A stretch of 64,000 nucleotides of DNA. It comes from Sapria himalayana (Eukaryota; Streptophyta; Magnoliopsida; Malpighiales; Rafflesiaceae). Numbering within the stretch: position 1 is the first letter of the stretch; each line of letters starts with the position of its first letter. The notes under the pieces are model-generated. The model made no database searches and was not told where the DNA came from. It was given only the letters and a program-made list of their open reading frames with translations. Below, one piece after another: positions 9,127 through 20,719 of the stretch. The stretch is taken from NCBI GenBank assembly GCA_029783825.1, contig JAREIK010018581.1, positions 360,001-424,000 of the forward strand, in the 5' to 3' direction. The translations under genes were made by a program, and so were the position numbers.

Positions 9127-10696
9127 AGTGCGTATGTTCTCTGCCGTTTATTCAAGAAGGATGACATCAGCATCAAAGGTTTTGATCGTGATGGAGTTGA
9201 ACTGGCCCTCGTGTCTCCCACGATGGTTCGATCTTCTCCCGAAGGCATGCAAGATGGAAGGGAGGTGGCCCAGATTGTGCCAGAGGGACGAGCACCTCCA
9301 GCACATGGCGAGCAGCAGCAGAGCATGCACTATCATGCTCGTGACATAGGGATCCCCGCGGCCAATGTAACGACACGTGACATCCGAGAAGCTTAGCCAG
9401 ACTGGAAAAAAAAAGTTGCTCTTTTTTATGTTCTTATTTATTTTGGTTCAGGGAGGTGGGCAGCTAGAGGACGAGGAGTTCGGCCTGCAGTACATGCTCC
9501 CGCTGGAGCCTCTGGACGACGGCATGTTTTCACCGGCGAACCAGCGGCTGCAAGCAAGCCTCGGGCCTCCTGGCGCATCTCATCCAAATCCGACCACCGG
9601 CGTCATGGGCAACTGCCACTGTGAAGCGCAGCTAGACCACGGCTCTATCGGGCTCGATTTCTTCTTGCCTGACCTGTTTGATTCTTCTTATATCTTTGAG
9701 CAGGCCGATGTGTACTCCTCCTACGAGCATTCATTCGGCATGAACGATTCAGCATTTCAGGCCGACCCAACGAGCGGCGCCGTGCGGCTCGATGAAGAAG
9801 CTACGCGCTGCAGCGACTCGAGTGCCGAGACGTCCCAAACCACTCTCGTAAGTGCGCGCAATCAGCGGCCAATTTCTAACCACGAATTCGTAGCTGTTCT
9901 TAGCCAGCACGATTTCACATCGCCACTAAATCCGAAAGTGCTGAAATTGCCCCAACTCTCCCTGCATGCCAGTTTCTGCAGGAGTTCCAGAGTTCCGCAT
10001 TTGCCGGGGGGAGCACTTATGGGTTCCCCCTGCGCGTTGAAGGTGAAGCCGCCCCCAGTGGCAGCTCGGAAAGTGCCGCAGCCTTGAATCAGGTGGACCA
10101 AGCTGGTGGCGGTGATGACGTTGTTGGTCCCGGGATCAGGACGAGGGCTCGGGGCCATGAAGCCGGAACGCATGCGGGCGACTTACGTGCGCAGGGTGCC
10201 GCCCCCCGGAGGCTGCGCCTCCTCTCTTCGAGACCGCCAAGGGTCTGGAGTGCCGCGTCAGATGAACGTGAATCGGCATCGCCGGCCGCCAAGGTGAGGA
10301 GTCTTGTTCGTTAGTCTCGCCCAGGCGAGCTCGTCTTCCTAAATTATGTTTCTCCAATGCTGCCGTCCGTGGCATGATGCGCAGGAGGGCGTCGGGGAGG
10401 CGGAAAATCATCCGGTCGGCGCTGATGATGAGTCCGGGCGGGGTTCTGGACGAGTGTTGCCGAAAAATGGATCGCTACTGGCGTGGGCGACCGGTTTGAT
10501 TCCGAGGAATCAAAAGCTCCGCTGCGTGTTTCCGAGGGCTCCCGCCTGCCACTTCGGGATGCACCGCCCGTGGCACAAGCTGGTTCTCGTGGCTCTTGTT
10601 TCGTTGATCGTGGTCAGCAAGTGGTGGGGGGGCCTGATCGTGTTTTCGAAGCCACTCGACGGCGCCATTTTCTTTTGTTTTTCTTCTGCCCACTGA
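9127..10696 (+). CDS. Membrane-anchored NAC transcription factor (NTL type), 5'-incomplete
   Basis: Inferred exons are 9127-9366, 9452-9847, 9982-10293 and 10385-10696, giving 419 residues and a stop. All junctions are phase 0 and use GT..AG (donors GTAACG, GTAAGT, GTGAGG). Exon 1 opens with SAYVLCRLFKKDD, the last subdomain of the NAC DNA-binding fold. Exon 2 has QLEDEEF..EPLDDGMFSP, like the conserved acidic stretch of NTL proteins. Exon 3 has GIRTRARG (263-270) and QGAAPRRLRL (283-292), resembling the GIKIRTRQ/QGTAPRRIRLQ motif of that subfamily. Exon 4 ends with a hydrophobic segment (about 381-403, LVLVALVSLIVVSKWWGGLI) that would tether the protein to a membrane until cleaved. Subdomains A-D of the NAC domain, normally about 130 residues in two upstream exons, are not found in 1-9126. 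Either the first intron exceeds 9 kb or the gene is truncated. The exons are GC-rich, unlike all the flanks. Confidence 0.8.
9367..9451 (+). other. NAC intron (85 bp)
   Basis: AT-rich interval with donor GTAACG at 9367 and acceptor TTGGTTCAG at 9451. It contains an in-frame stop and an A9 run. Removing it joins AAT (9364-9366) to GGA (9452) in frame, so the stop does not break the gene. Confidence 0.75.
9848..9981 (+). other. NAC intron (134 bp)
   Basis: Consensus donor GTAAGT at 9848 and acceptor TTTCTGCAG at 9981. Reading through it leads to a stop at 10085-10087; splicing moves to the frame carrying the NTL motifs. Confidence 0.8.
10294..10384 (+). other. NAC intron (91 bp)
   Basis: Donor AAG|GTGAGG at 10294 and acceptor ATGCGCAG at 10384. 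It has an in-frame stop shortly after the donor. Splicing continues the frame into the exon that encodes the C-terminal hydrophobic anchor. Confidence 0.75.
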
Positions 10697-10872
10697 GCGC
10701 AGTTTTCTATCGTGTGGTTTGCACACACCCCGACCCATCTTGTAATTTGCTTATTGTTCCTAGGCCTCGTGGTGTGCTACAGTACTCTTGTTTTGGTACC
10801 ACCGATTTGTATCACACCGCAACTTTACATTAATGGAATCTGCCACTTTTTATTTTATTTTTATTTTATTAA
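10697..10872 (+). other. Probable 3' UTR of the NAC gene
   Basis: Composition shifts gradually from mixed to AT-rich after the stop. No canonical AATAAA is seen. A Tourist-like MITE begins at 10873, so the transcript may end in or near it. Confidence 0.4.
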
Positions 10873-11202
10873 TATCATCTCCAATCACACACAACAAAAT
10901 AGATACTTAAAATATATGTAAATATTCAATTCACTATTTTAGCTAATAATCTATTAGAATTCATTCCAACCACACTTTCTATTTTACACTTAGATTCTAA
11001 TATTTTAAAAAAAGCCAAATATGTATATAGAGAGAGATAGAGAGAAAAAAAAGAGAGAAAATTTAGAGGACTCAAATGGGTCTTCATATTTGTTGATACA
11101 TTTGAGTAAACTAGGAAATAGAGTGGGTTGGAGAGGAATTTTGTGTGTTTGGCTAGTTAAAATAGCTAAAAGTGAAAAAATAGAGGTAGGTTGGAGATGC
11201 TC
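10873..11202. mobile_element. Tourist-like MITE, TSD TAA
   Basis: A 330-bp element whose right end is GGTTGGAGATGCTC, with a degenerate left end TATCATCTCCAATC. It is flanked by TAA at 10870-10872 and 11203-11205. It aligns along its whole length with 38010-38346, including an internal AGAGAGA tract and the phrase TTTGGCTAGTTAAAATAGCT. A 3-bp TAA target with GAGCATCTCC ends is typical of PIF/Harbinger-related Tourist MITEs. The open frames over it are incidental. Confidence 0.8.
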
Positions 11203-11419
11203 TAAGGCTAGCAAATATAAAAGAATGCTTCTTCATTGTATGCTAAAAAAAATAATGCATCATTTTAATAAAATTAGGCCAATTAGGGTTCTACCCTTGT
11301 GGATTTCGGCAAGGAGGAATACAATGAGAGACAAATGGGAGAGTGAAAAATATGCTAAACAATACAAGTCAAAACACAAAATAAAAACTAATTCAACTCA
11401 TGATACTTCTTCATGCTGA

Positions 11420-12130
11420 GTCGTATAGATTTTACAAATATTCCTTTGAGAGCATTATTGAAGATATCTATAGTCTATTTCTTAGTATGTGCATATTGAC
11501 TACCAAATCATACTGGATCCACTCTCCTGTGAAGTGATCATCAGCTGCAATTTGCAGTAACTGCTCATGGGATGCCTGGTTGACAACATATGTTTAGTTA
11601 TCTGATTGCGCAATGCAATGTTGTTGGCCTCTAATAATGTAGATAAGTAAAAGTTATCTAAGAAGTAACTAATTTCTGAAGCTCACGAGTAACTAATATC
11701 ATATACCTATGCTCTATCTCTATACTAGGTCTAAAAGCAATAGACCCTCTCTTATTTTTATAAGAAATAAGATCATGTTTAAGAAAATTACAGATATCAT
11801 ATCCTTGTGCCTAGCTTTGTGATCGTTGGAATCCATCTAGAATCTTAATAAGCTTCTAATCTCTGACTGAAATCTCATGTTCTAGATCCTTCTTTATGTA
11901 TCTCAGAATAGCGAGAACTATTTTTATAGAACTTATCTATGAAAATTTAAGAAATGATTAATTATACTAATCATGTAGATAATATTTGATCTAGTCGTTG
12001 TCAGATAATTTAATTTTTCTATAATTATTATACATCTAGATAGTGGAATTTATAGCTAGTTCACAAGTAAATATTACCTCATCATTCAAACATATAGATT
12101 AAGAGTTAGAATTTAATATCATCAAAACAA
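11420..12130 (-). pseudogene. Ty1/copia RT-RNase H fragment
   Basis: Minus-strand reading with frameshifts gives EKLNYLTTTRSNIIYMISII (copia: LNYLTxTRPDIxYAVxxxS), then FQSEIRSLLRF.MDSNDHKA (DSDWAG region), then FLKHDLISYKNKRGSIAFRP (LGxxLISWxSKKQxxVxRSS). This order matches the end of RT and the RNase H domain. It has many stops and no associated LTR was identified. Confidence 0.7.
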
Positions 12131-12170
12131 ACAAAAATCGAGAAATGATCATGAGGGATAAATTAGAGAC

Positions 12171-12296
12171 TTGTTTTTTATTTATTTATTTATTTTTTTT
12201 TTATTTTTTATTTTTTTTTGTTTTTTTTATTTTTTTTTGTTTTTTTTTTGTTTTTTTTTGTTTTTTTTTTGTTTTTTTTTTATTTTTATTTTTTTA
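12171..12296. repeat. T-rich low-complexity tract
   Basis: About 125 bp of T runs broken by single A or G (TTTA, then TTTTTTTTTG units). It is similar in kind to the much longer tract at 44805-45285. Confidence 0.9.
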
Positions 12297-14879
12297 GAGA
12301 CGTTATAAAAGTGCATATTATGTAAAGCAAAGTGACAAAAAACACAAACAAATAATTATTTATGTATTTTGTAGGTGGTTCGAAACCATGAAGAAGATGT
12401 TGTTGCAGCCATGAAAATAATATTCGCCATATGATGAAGATGATATCATGATCAAAAATATATTTTAGAGCAAATACAATTATGACATAGAAATATTGTT
12501 GCAACCATGAAGAAGATGATGCACCTGCAACATATAAAGCTACTATGGCCATATGATAGAGTGGCGACATATGATGAATATCATGACCAATATAAAGAGT
12601 CACAACTAAGCAAGGCTTGTCACGACTAATTTAAATATATTCGCCAATATGATTTACCATAATTTTTTAATGATAAATCATATTGAAAAAAAATTCAAGC
12701 ATCTTCGGTCGATGATAGGAACTAGTAATAATATTTTCTATGCGGATACTATTGGTAAAGTTTCTTGATGTCCACCTCCCATTGTATGATTTACCATGAC
12801 CTAGAAATGAGCCTTTAAGATTGCAATGACAACTTGCATAATATTGTTCACTTTTGGTGATGATCATAATTTTTCACATGACTCATTATGTTGGCATTGA
12901 TATTTGGCTCATATCAATCTTCAATGTATGGCCTATGAGCTAGTAAGCATCCATTTGACTAGTTTCTTCAAATCCCAACATATAGTTTAGTGAGTATGTA
13001 GATGGACCATAGTTCACCAAAGTATTCCAGATATGGTCCAAACAATCATCGCTTACAGAGTTACCCATTGATTATGCATAATTGGGCCATTTGGACTTAT
13101 ATTTTGTGGGATTGTTTAGCCCCTAATGGAATTGTCCGCATGTTCAAGTATCAGATAATTAGAGGCATTCATCTATATCTGATAGCTTTGATACTGAGTT
13201 ATTCGATGACAATGGTGGATGACTACGCTTAGCAGTAAACAGGCAAAAATATTGTGGATGGGAATAGTGCTTGCTATTATGATTACTTACTAAGGTCGTA
13301 TATTTATACATGAGAACATCCTTTACTTCATTTTTGTCTTGTATCTTTTGACCATCAACTAGGAATCATTGCTTATACTTTTTTTTTCTTGGTGGCTAGA
13401 AATATCACCAGGTTGGGGATGACCAGAAATGTCTTCATATTTGGCTTTATTGCTAGATTTCAGGAATCCTACATAAATGATCACCCTAATCATCTCTCTG
13501 GGAGGGGTTTATATTTGGATGGCAACTTTTGTGCCAGCCGATTCATATGGTTCACCAACATGTTATCGACCATTTTTATTTACTCTGTGGCTTATCTTGC
13601 CCTTGTGAGAACTTAGTTGACAAGTTATCCAATACTTAGCCACCAGAAGCTAGTCGAGGCTTATATTTCATTTCTTACTTGCTTAATTTTACCCATCGAT
13701 TTATTTTATTGGCTAGAGAGAACTAATGTAGCAAGGTTTTTAGTGGGATATTGGTGAGCATCAATGTCGAGTGAGCCTTTATACAAGGACAAATCTTTGT
13801 GCCTATTAAGCTTATTAGTAGTACATTAGTTCTTTGTGCCTATTAAGCTTTTGCTCACATAATAAAGTAGTTTCTACCTCTTCTCTAGGCCTTCTCTGAA
13901 TATGGCTATACTAATTATGATGTTTGTTATCACCACGTGTGTGTGTGTGTGTGCGTGTGTGTGGAGGCTCCCATATATATGGCCTATTAAGAATAGATGA
14001 TTTAGTGAGATAGTGTTTAATGATTGTTGATGCCTTGATGCATTCACAGTTCCACTTCAATTTCTTGACTATTTGGAGTAAAATTAAATGGAGAAGTTTA
14101 ATCGACTATTAAATGAATTTCCCAGCATGCCATGAAGATCACTAACAGTCGGGATTCTTTAACCTCTCGAATAGATTCAACTTCTTAGAGAGTATTAATC
14201 TTACTTTACACGATCTACTAATGTTTGGGATGGAATCACCTTGTTTTTTTAGACTAGTCGGACATAAATGAACAATATAAGCTTTTGAAAAGACACTTGA
14301 AAATTTATATCTAACATATTTGAATGTTGCCAAGAAAACACATTTTCATTTATTACTCTGTTGTATTTCAATTAGTTTTTATTATTCGTTGAAAACATTC
14401 ATATAATGATGGTAAGCCTTCCCAACTATATATTATTTGTTCAAAGGGATCCACCATCAAAAAATTTTAATTTTTTGTCCGTAGCTAGGTGAGGAATTCC
14501 GACTATTAGTGATCTAATATTATTTGTCCCAACTATATATTATTTATACAAAAAAATTTAATTTTTTATACATATGCATACCTAATCTAATCTAATCTAA
14601 TGAAAGGATTACATATGTAATCTAATATTTTTTTCAAAAGAATATTTGTACCTATATGCCATAATCATATGTACAAAACTTTAAAAATAATGAACATTTT
14701 AGCACAATGGAATGCTAAAAAATAGTTTTGTACACATATCTAATCTAATGAAAGGTTTACACATAATACATATGTATAGTTTTGGAAGCATATGTTAACC
14801 ACAATTTCTAGGTTAGTTCATATGTATAGATATAAATATATACATATGTAAATATATATTAATAACTATAAACTAATAT
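12297..14879. other. AT-rich DNA, no gene identified
   Basis: Several short open frames (for example 13002-13232 and 13389-13616, plus strand) show no motif I recognise. Features seen are a GT microsatellite (13937-13963), the direct repeat GTGCCTATTAAGCTT (near 13799 and 13838), and TCTAATCTAA repeats near 14584. It is probably decayed retrotransposon DNA. Confidence 0.4.
13937..13963. repeat. GT microsatellite
   Basis: A GT dinucleotide tract of about 27 bp with one C interruption. Confidence 0.95.
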
Positions 14880-15660
14880 TGCCTTTAAAAGTAATTGCAA
14901 ATTTTAGTTTCGTAAGCATCATACTCACATCTTTAACATATGCTTCCCTCAAGTTTTACTATGGGAACCATATGAGTGAATGCAACTCAAATGGCTATAA
15001 CCACTACATGAGGCACAAATGTTATCATTTTTTATAGTGATGATGTGACTCACATGCTAAAAAATAAAACTTTTAGGATAATATTCTATGAAATATCCAC
15101 ATTAATTGAGGGACAAGTTCTTCTAAGACATGTATAATGGATTGACATGTAAAAATATTTGTGCTTACGTCTTCATGAGTGTCATTCTGATAATAATTAA
15201 TATATCTCAATTTTTGGTTTTGACATATAGGTTTGTCTCACTCTCACATATCATAATCAAAAAGGCTATTACTTTTTTTCTACTATATGTATGAGTAAGT
15301 CTCATGATTTACTTATAATCAACCAACAGGATAACATACACAAAAACCTATTAATAGTAAATTCTTTATTTCTACTATATATAATCATAAATTCCATTAA
15401 TATCTATTCTACAATATAAATCAAACAAAATAATTAAATATCAAAATATCCATATACACATAAATCAAAATAAATAGATCTAAACATCAATTTATTCTGA
15501 TATTGGGAAGAAAATCATACGAGATATAAGAGAAGAAATCTCATGAATCTCAGATTTTCAATAACAACGATCACAAGAATTTAGGATTCAAAATTTTAAA
15601 TCACATGATATTTTCATTGAATTCTCAAACTCCACCCTTGAGAGTTGGGTTTGAAGGTCT
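14880..15660. repeat. LTR-like block, direct copy of 23990-24720
   Basis: A series of shared phrases in the same order as 23990-24720 and 22790-23290: 'GTAAGCATCATACTCACA', 'AATTAATATATCTCAATTTT', 'GAGATATAAGAGAA', 'TCTCATGAATCTCAGA'. It has no coding capacity. It is most simply an LTR or untranslated region of a Ty3/gypsy family whose gag lies at 20-22 kb. Ends are not defined. Confidence 0.5.
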
Positions 15661-15799
15661 CTCCCCCCCTCCCAACTCTAGGGCCCAACCTTTGACCTGT
15701 GTTCATTACTTACTCATGGATTCCTATTCAATATATAAACTACCAAATATTTTTTTTATATTTGTGGTGCTACTAGATGATATGTTAGTAATAAAATAA

Positions 15800-15960
15800 T
15801 CATAATTAGATCGATTTCATGATTTTGGAGTTTTGGTATATTTTAATGAATAGTCTTGAAATTTATATATTTTTGGAGGAATTTGGTGACTTGGTGATTT
15901 ACGGGTCATTGAGCAATTTTGACATTCATTCTTAGTTAACACCGTACTTAAGTTGTTATA
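15800..15960. repeat. Inverted partner of 19430-19620
   Basis: The reverse complement of this interval resembles 19430-19620 by eye (phrases such as CACCAAGTCA and TTTCATGATTTTGGAG/CTAATTTTATGAAATC). It is part of the complex of inverted retrotransposon blocks between 15 and 25 kb. Confidence 0.4.
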
Positions 15961-16280
15961 AAGTCTTTATATATCATGACTCTACCATCTCATAAGTACA
16001 ATATTTTAATTATATAATTAATTTTTTTTGGCTATGATATTATCATTGAGTTGTAGACATACTTATCTTGTATCAATTAAATGGCCGTGACATTAATTTT
16101 ATATCACAGTAACTAAGTACCTCATTGGTACTAAAAGTTGAGGTCACTTCCAGGTCCATGACATTATTTTTATTAAGATTTTATATTCTCAAGTCAGAGT
16201 CATTAATTTTTCACAAAGCCATAACTTTTGAGTAATAGAAATATATACAGCTAAAACTACTCAGGCCAAAACTATAACAA

Positions 16281-17668
16281 ATGATGGGCCCCATTCAGCC
16301 TCAATCCTAGGGAAGCCTTCTAGCAGTGTTAACCAGTTGCCCAACCCCTCCAATAGGCATAATCATATTGTTTGCTTTGCCTCTCATGGCACATAGTTTT
16401 ATACATGGGTCAGGACTTATTTTCTACCTCCCATGTCATGTCCCTAAGAATTGAACTCAAGTCTTTAAATTCCCACAATAGGACACTAGTTGACCTACAT
16501 GACTCAATTGGTATATTATAGTAGGAATTTAAGGACTTGAGTTCAAGTCATAGGGACATGACATGCGAAGTAGAAAATAAGTTCTGATCCATGTGTAAAA
16601 CTATGCACCCTAATAAGCAAAATGGATAATATGAGTATACCAATGGAGGGGCTAGACAACTAGTTAACACTCAGAGAGGGGCTACTCGATGACTAACGTT
16701 GAGTGGGACCTATCATTTGTCACATATAAAAAGTCAACTAGCATCCTATTGTGGGAATTCATTTATACGCAATAAACAGTCATCCCCACTCGACCTTTAT
16801 CCCCAGGAGGCCCCCTCTTAGTGCTAACCTAAAGCTTAGCCTTCATCACTAGGCATACTAATTTTATTTGCTTTGTCCATTAGGGCACATAGCTTTACAC
16901 ATGGATTATAACTTATTTTCTACCTCCCATGTAACGTCTCTATTACTTGAACTCAATTCCTTATTTTTCCACAATAGAATACTAGTTGAGCTTTTATATG
17001 TAACAAACTATGAACTCCACTCGATCTTAGTCCCTGACGGCCCACTTTTAGTGTTAATTAGTTGCTCTACCACTACCACTGGGTATACTCATATTGTCTA
17101 CTTTACCCATTAGGACACATAATTTTACACATGGGTTAAGACTTATTTTTTATCTCCCATGTAATGTCCTATGACTTGAACTCAAATCCTTAAATTCTCA
17201 CAATGGGACATCCGGTGAGCTAGGTAGGGAAATTGGTGTCATGTATAAATTTAAGGGTTTGTGTTTAAGTCTTAGGGATACAACAATGGATGCAGAAGGA
17301 TAAAACCTTGTGCACTGATAGGCAAAGCATAAAATATTTAGTATTTAGAGTGGTGGGCCGAGTAATTGGTTAACACTTGGAGGGAGACGCCTAGGATTGA
17401 GGTCGAATGGGGCCCACCATCTGTTACATATAAAAGTTCAACTGGTATCCTGTTGTGCGAATTTAAGGACTTTACTTCAAGTCCTAGGGACACGTTATAG
17501 GAGATATAAATTAAGTCTTTACCCATGTATACAACCATATTCCATGAAGGGGAAAATAGACAATATGCATGGGTATGCTCGGTGGAGAAGTTTGGGCAAT
17601 TGATTAACACTTGGAGTGAGTTGCCTAAGGATTGAAGTCGAGTGGTGCCCACCATCTATTACAAAATC
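16281..17668. repeat. Array of six ~220-bp units in alternating orientation
   Basis: Each unit holds, in order, CCTCAATCCTAGG-like, GTGTTAACCAGTTGCCC-like, ATACATGGGT-like, CTCCCATGTCATGTCCCTA-like and GAACTCAAGTC-like phrases. Approximate units are 16281-16500 (+), 16502-16750 (-), 16770-17020 (+), 17020-17228 (+), 17229-17435 (-) and 17436-17668 (-). The first two form a head-to-head inverted repeat, and the third and fourth can pair with the fifth and sixth. Units differ by substitutions and small indels. The short open frames here are shadows of the repeat. Confidence 0.75.
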
Positions 17669-17699
17669 CATGGTAATTATCCATAGCCATGACTTTTAG

Positions 17700-19480
17700 A
17701 TATATAATGCTATAGAGGGTATTTACTCAAGTATAATTTCTCAAGGTCACAACCCTCACTCTCAAGAAAAGGCAAATTCATGACTTTGATGTACAAGCTA
17801 ATTATCAATGTTGTGATTATTCATAATGTCATGATCATGTGATATATGAGAACTATCAAAGCTAAGGCTATTATTATTCCTAATGTCATGGCTATATTAT
17901 GCACAAGAGAGAATATTCCTAGTACCATGAGCATTCATAGTATAATGACATGTTATGTACAAGATGGAATATTCCTAGTGTTGTGGCCATTTCTTATGTT
18001 GTGGCCATTCCTTGAATCATGCCAAAGATAAAAAGCATAAGTCATAGATACTTCCTAACACCATGATTTTATATTATAAAAAGATTAGGGCACATTTTGA
18101 AATAATGGTAACTTTCTAGAGTCGTGACCTAGAGCTCAAAAGATCAAAGTCAAAGTTACGACATATTTCAAAATTCATGACTTTCTTTTTAGATAAAAAT
18201 AAAAATATCAAAGTATAAAAGAGAAAAGAGAAGAAATAATAAAAAATATCATCTTCTTCTCCATGCACCAAGACAAAGACAAAGCCACATCAAATAACCC
18301 TAAAGGCAATTTTCATATTCTCTAGATAATTCACAAGCAAGTATGGGATACAAGATATAAGCTAGATTCTAAAGTTGGGGGGCATGAGTCTAAAACCCCC
18401 CCTTCTGGAGTGAACTTAAAAAAATCAACTAAAATAGGATGCACATAAATAATTTGTTGTCTCAATGGTAAAGTATTGAAGGATAGCTACAAGAGGATCA
18501 TCATTGGAATGAGCTCAATAATGATAACTACTTTGTATGTCATTAAGGCAAAATGTTATTTAACAATAACTCACCATTCATATTATATCAAAATTAAATA
18601 TATATTGAATTATTTTAATACGTATCACATGAATTAAGTGGACAAGCCCTAGGTGATGTAAAAGTTATACCAAAATCTCTAATTATCTCATATACTAGAA
18701 TTGTGTGGTCTCATTGTTGGTTGACCAAACCATCGATACAATTCCTATTAAATTGATTTCTAAATGAAAATCTTATTTACTATTTATATAATATTTATAC
18801 TCATGGATCTTTATTGATGAGATACCATCATCAATAAGATTTTGGGACACTACCCAACTAATAAATTGGGCAGCACAACAAAGTCATAATAATTTTTTAG
18901 GAAACTTAAAAATCACCCCCAGTATTATTATGACACTAGAAGAGGAGAATGATGAATTTTTATTTTTTCTCTTTTGTTCTCTAGAGCTTGAAGTCATAGT
19001 GCTAGGAAGTTATAATGACTTTTGTAAATAGTCTATATATCAAAGTCGTGGTCCCTAAGAAATGGCTATGGCTTTGTCTTCTCTTGAGGGAAAAAAGTCT
19101 TGGCTTTGAAAATGGATGTGATTCACTATATAACTCTCTATAGCCAAAAGTCATGATACTAAGAAATTGCCATAATTCTGGGCTTTGGAATATTAACCTT
19201 TGGTCAAGATAAAATTGTGATGCTAATAAATGGTTGCAACTTTTAGCGCTAGTTGAGTATTTGGTTATTATGATATAAAATTAATATTATAGATATTTAA
19301 ATATTATGAGATAAGTGTGACCATGAATCAAAAATAATATCTCAACAAAAAAGAATGTGTTGCATAGTTATAGGATTGTGCTAATGAGATGTAGAATTAT
19401 GACATACAAAAATTACTACGATTAATTATATAGAGTTTTGACTAGTAGACACCAAAATCACTTAATAGAACTATCACCAA
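17700..19480. repeat. LTR-like AT-rich block with GTCATGAC subrepeats
   Basis: No coding. The motif GTCATG(A/G)C recurs (17690-18200 and 18990-19250), as it does in 24950-25390, 39070-39410 and 42830-43160. The interval 18440-18980 pairs in inverted orientation with 23380-23900. This is probably LTR or untranslated DNA of a gypsy family. Confidence 0.45.
18440..18980 (+). repeat. Left arm of a ~0.5-kb inverted repeat
   Basis: The reverse complement of 23380-23900 matches this segment along its length: AAATAATTTGTTGTCT, then CTAGAATTGTGT..TTGGTTGACCAAAC, then ATTGGGCAGC..AACAAAGTC. The arms lie about 4.4 kb apart with the gypsy gag relic between them. Confidence 0.6.
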
Positions 19481-20356
19481 GTCATTAATCACCATTAAAA
19501 GCATAAAAATTTCACTACTATTTATTACAATGTTTCAAAACTCTAATTTTATGAAATCATTCCAATTATTATATATTTTTGTATCTACACATCATCAAAA
19601 CCACTAAAATATTCTAGAATATTTAGTATTTCATATACTAAATATCTATCAATTTCACCTAAAATCACTATGATTTCACTAAAATCTGGCATATTCTTTC
19701 AAAATAAGAATTTATTAAAATCTCTCTAATAAATTATAGAATAAGTACACATAGAATAAGTTAACTCGCCAAATTATCCAAAAAATTTAGTATGTGGAAT
19801 ACCAAAAAACCTAACACAATAAATGGATTGCTCATCATTGAGAAATAAATCTTCCTCCAAACATCTAGAATAAATATACATCTAGCATAACCATGACTAT
19901 GCTTGAGTATCATGGTGAAATTTTGTTTTGAAAATGACATAAAATTTCTTGATTTATTATGAAGTACGAGGTTCATGGTCTAACACGTTTATTCATTAAA
20001 CTACAAAAAAAAATTATTTGGTTGTCTCCCAAGTAGTATTATATTTAACATTTATAGCTAGACTTTTATTGCATCTCCAATTCAGTTAGTAACTTTAGCT
20101 TTCAAGGCTAGCTTCTCTTTATAATTTTTCTTTTTGGCTTGTCCCCCTGATTTCTCCTTCAACATCATATAATCAGTATATCTCCTTTGGGATATTCTAC
20201 CATGGATATCGAAACTTTTAAAATGATTGATGCATCATTGCTTATGACTTCTTTTGAAAATACCATGACTTTTTGTGCAATTGTGGCTTATGGATTGAGG
20301 ATATCTTCTATGATATCTCTTCTTTTGGGTTTCATTTCTACTTGTTTCACCTGTAA

Positions 20357-20719
20357 TTATTTATTGCTTCTTAGTGTAATAGACTTGCACTTCTTTGAAA
20401 TTGTCTCGGTATCACTTAGTAGTTCATTCAAGCTCTTCTTTTTCATTGAGATAGCTAGTTGTAAATATTGATTTTTAATTATTTTTATTATTGTGTTCAT
20501 GTGATCTAATTTTTTTTTTAATTTGTTCCATCTGGTTTTCTTGAAAATTATTTTTTTTCCTTCATCTCTATAAGTAAGATTAGTGTATTCTTTGGGTAAA
20601 TATAATTGGAGTTTGATATTCCTTATATTTGATCGCCCATTGAGATATTCCCAAAACTCTTTTAAAATCGCCCAAGTTCTCTTGCACATATTTAGGGATC
20701 CCTCATGACAGGCTTTCAT
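20357..20719 (-). pseudogene. Ty3/gypsy Gag C-terminal fragment
   Basis: A 120-codon open frame containing KNQYLQLAISMKKKSLNELL followed by a tail ending CKSITLRSNK, as in gypsy Gag (IGQLAxxLxxRPQGxLPSDTE..CKAITLRSGK). The 5' part is Lys-rich and diverged. The real Gag starts further right, and the frame is cut off by decay. Confidence 0.65.

Noticed and set aside
9862..10738. Minus-strand and alternative-frame open readings across the NAC exons
   Set aside because: High GC opens all frames; only the plus-strand spliced frame carries NAC/NTL motifs and consistent splice sites.
13002..13616. Two plus-strand frames (76 and 75 codons) considered as gene exons
   Set aside because: Sequences resemble no family I know and have no coding-like neighbours; probably decayed repeat DNA.
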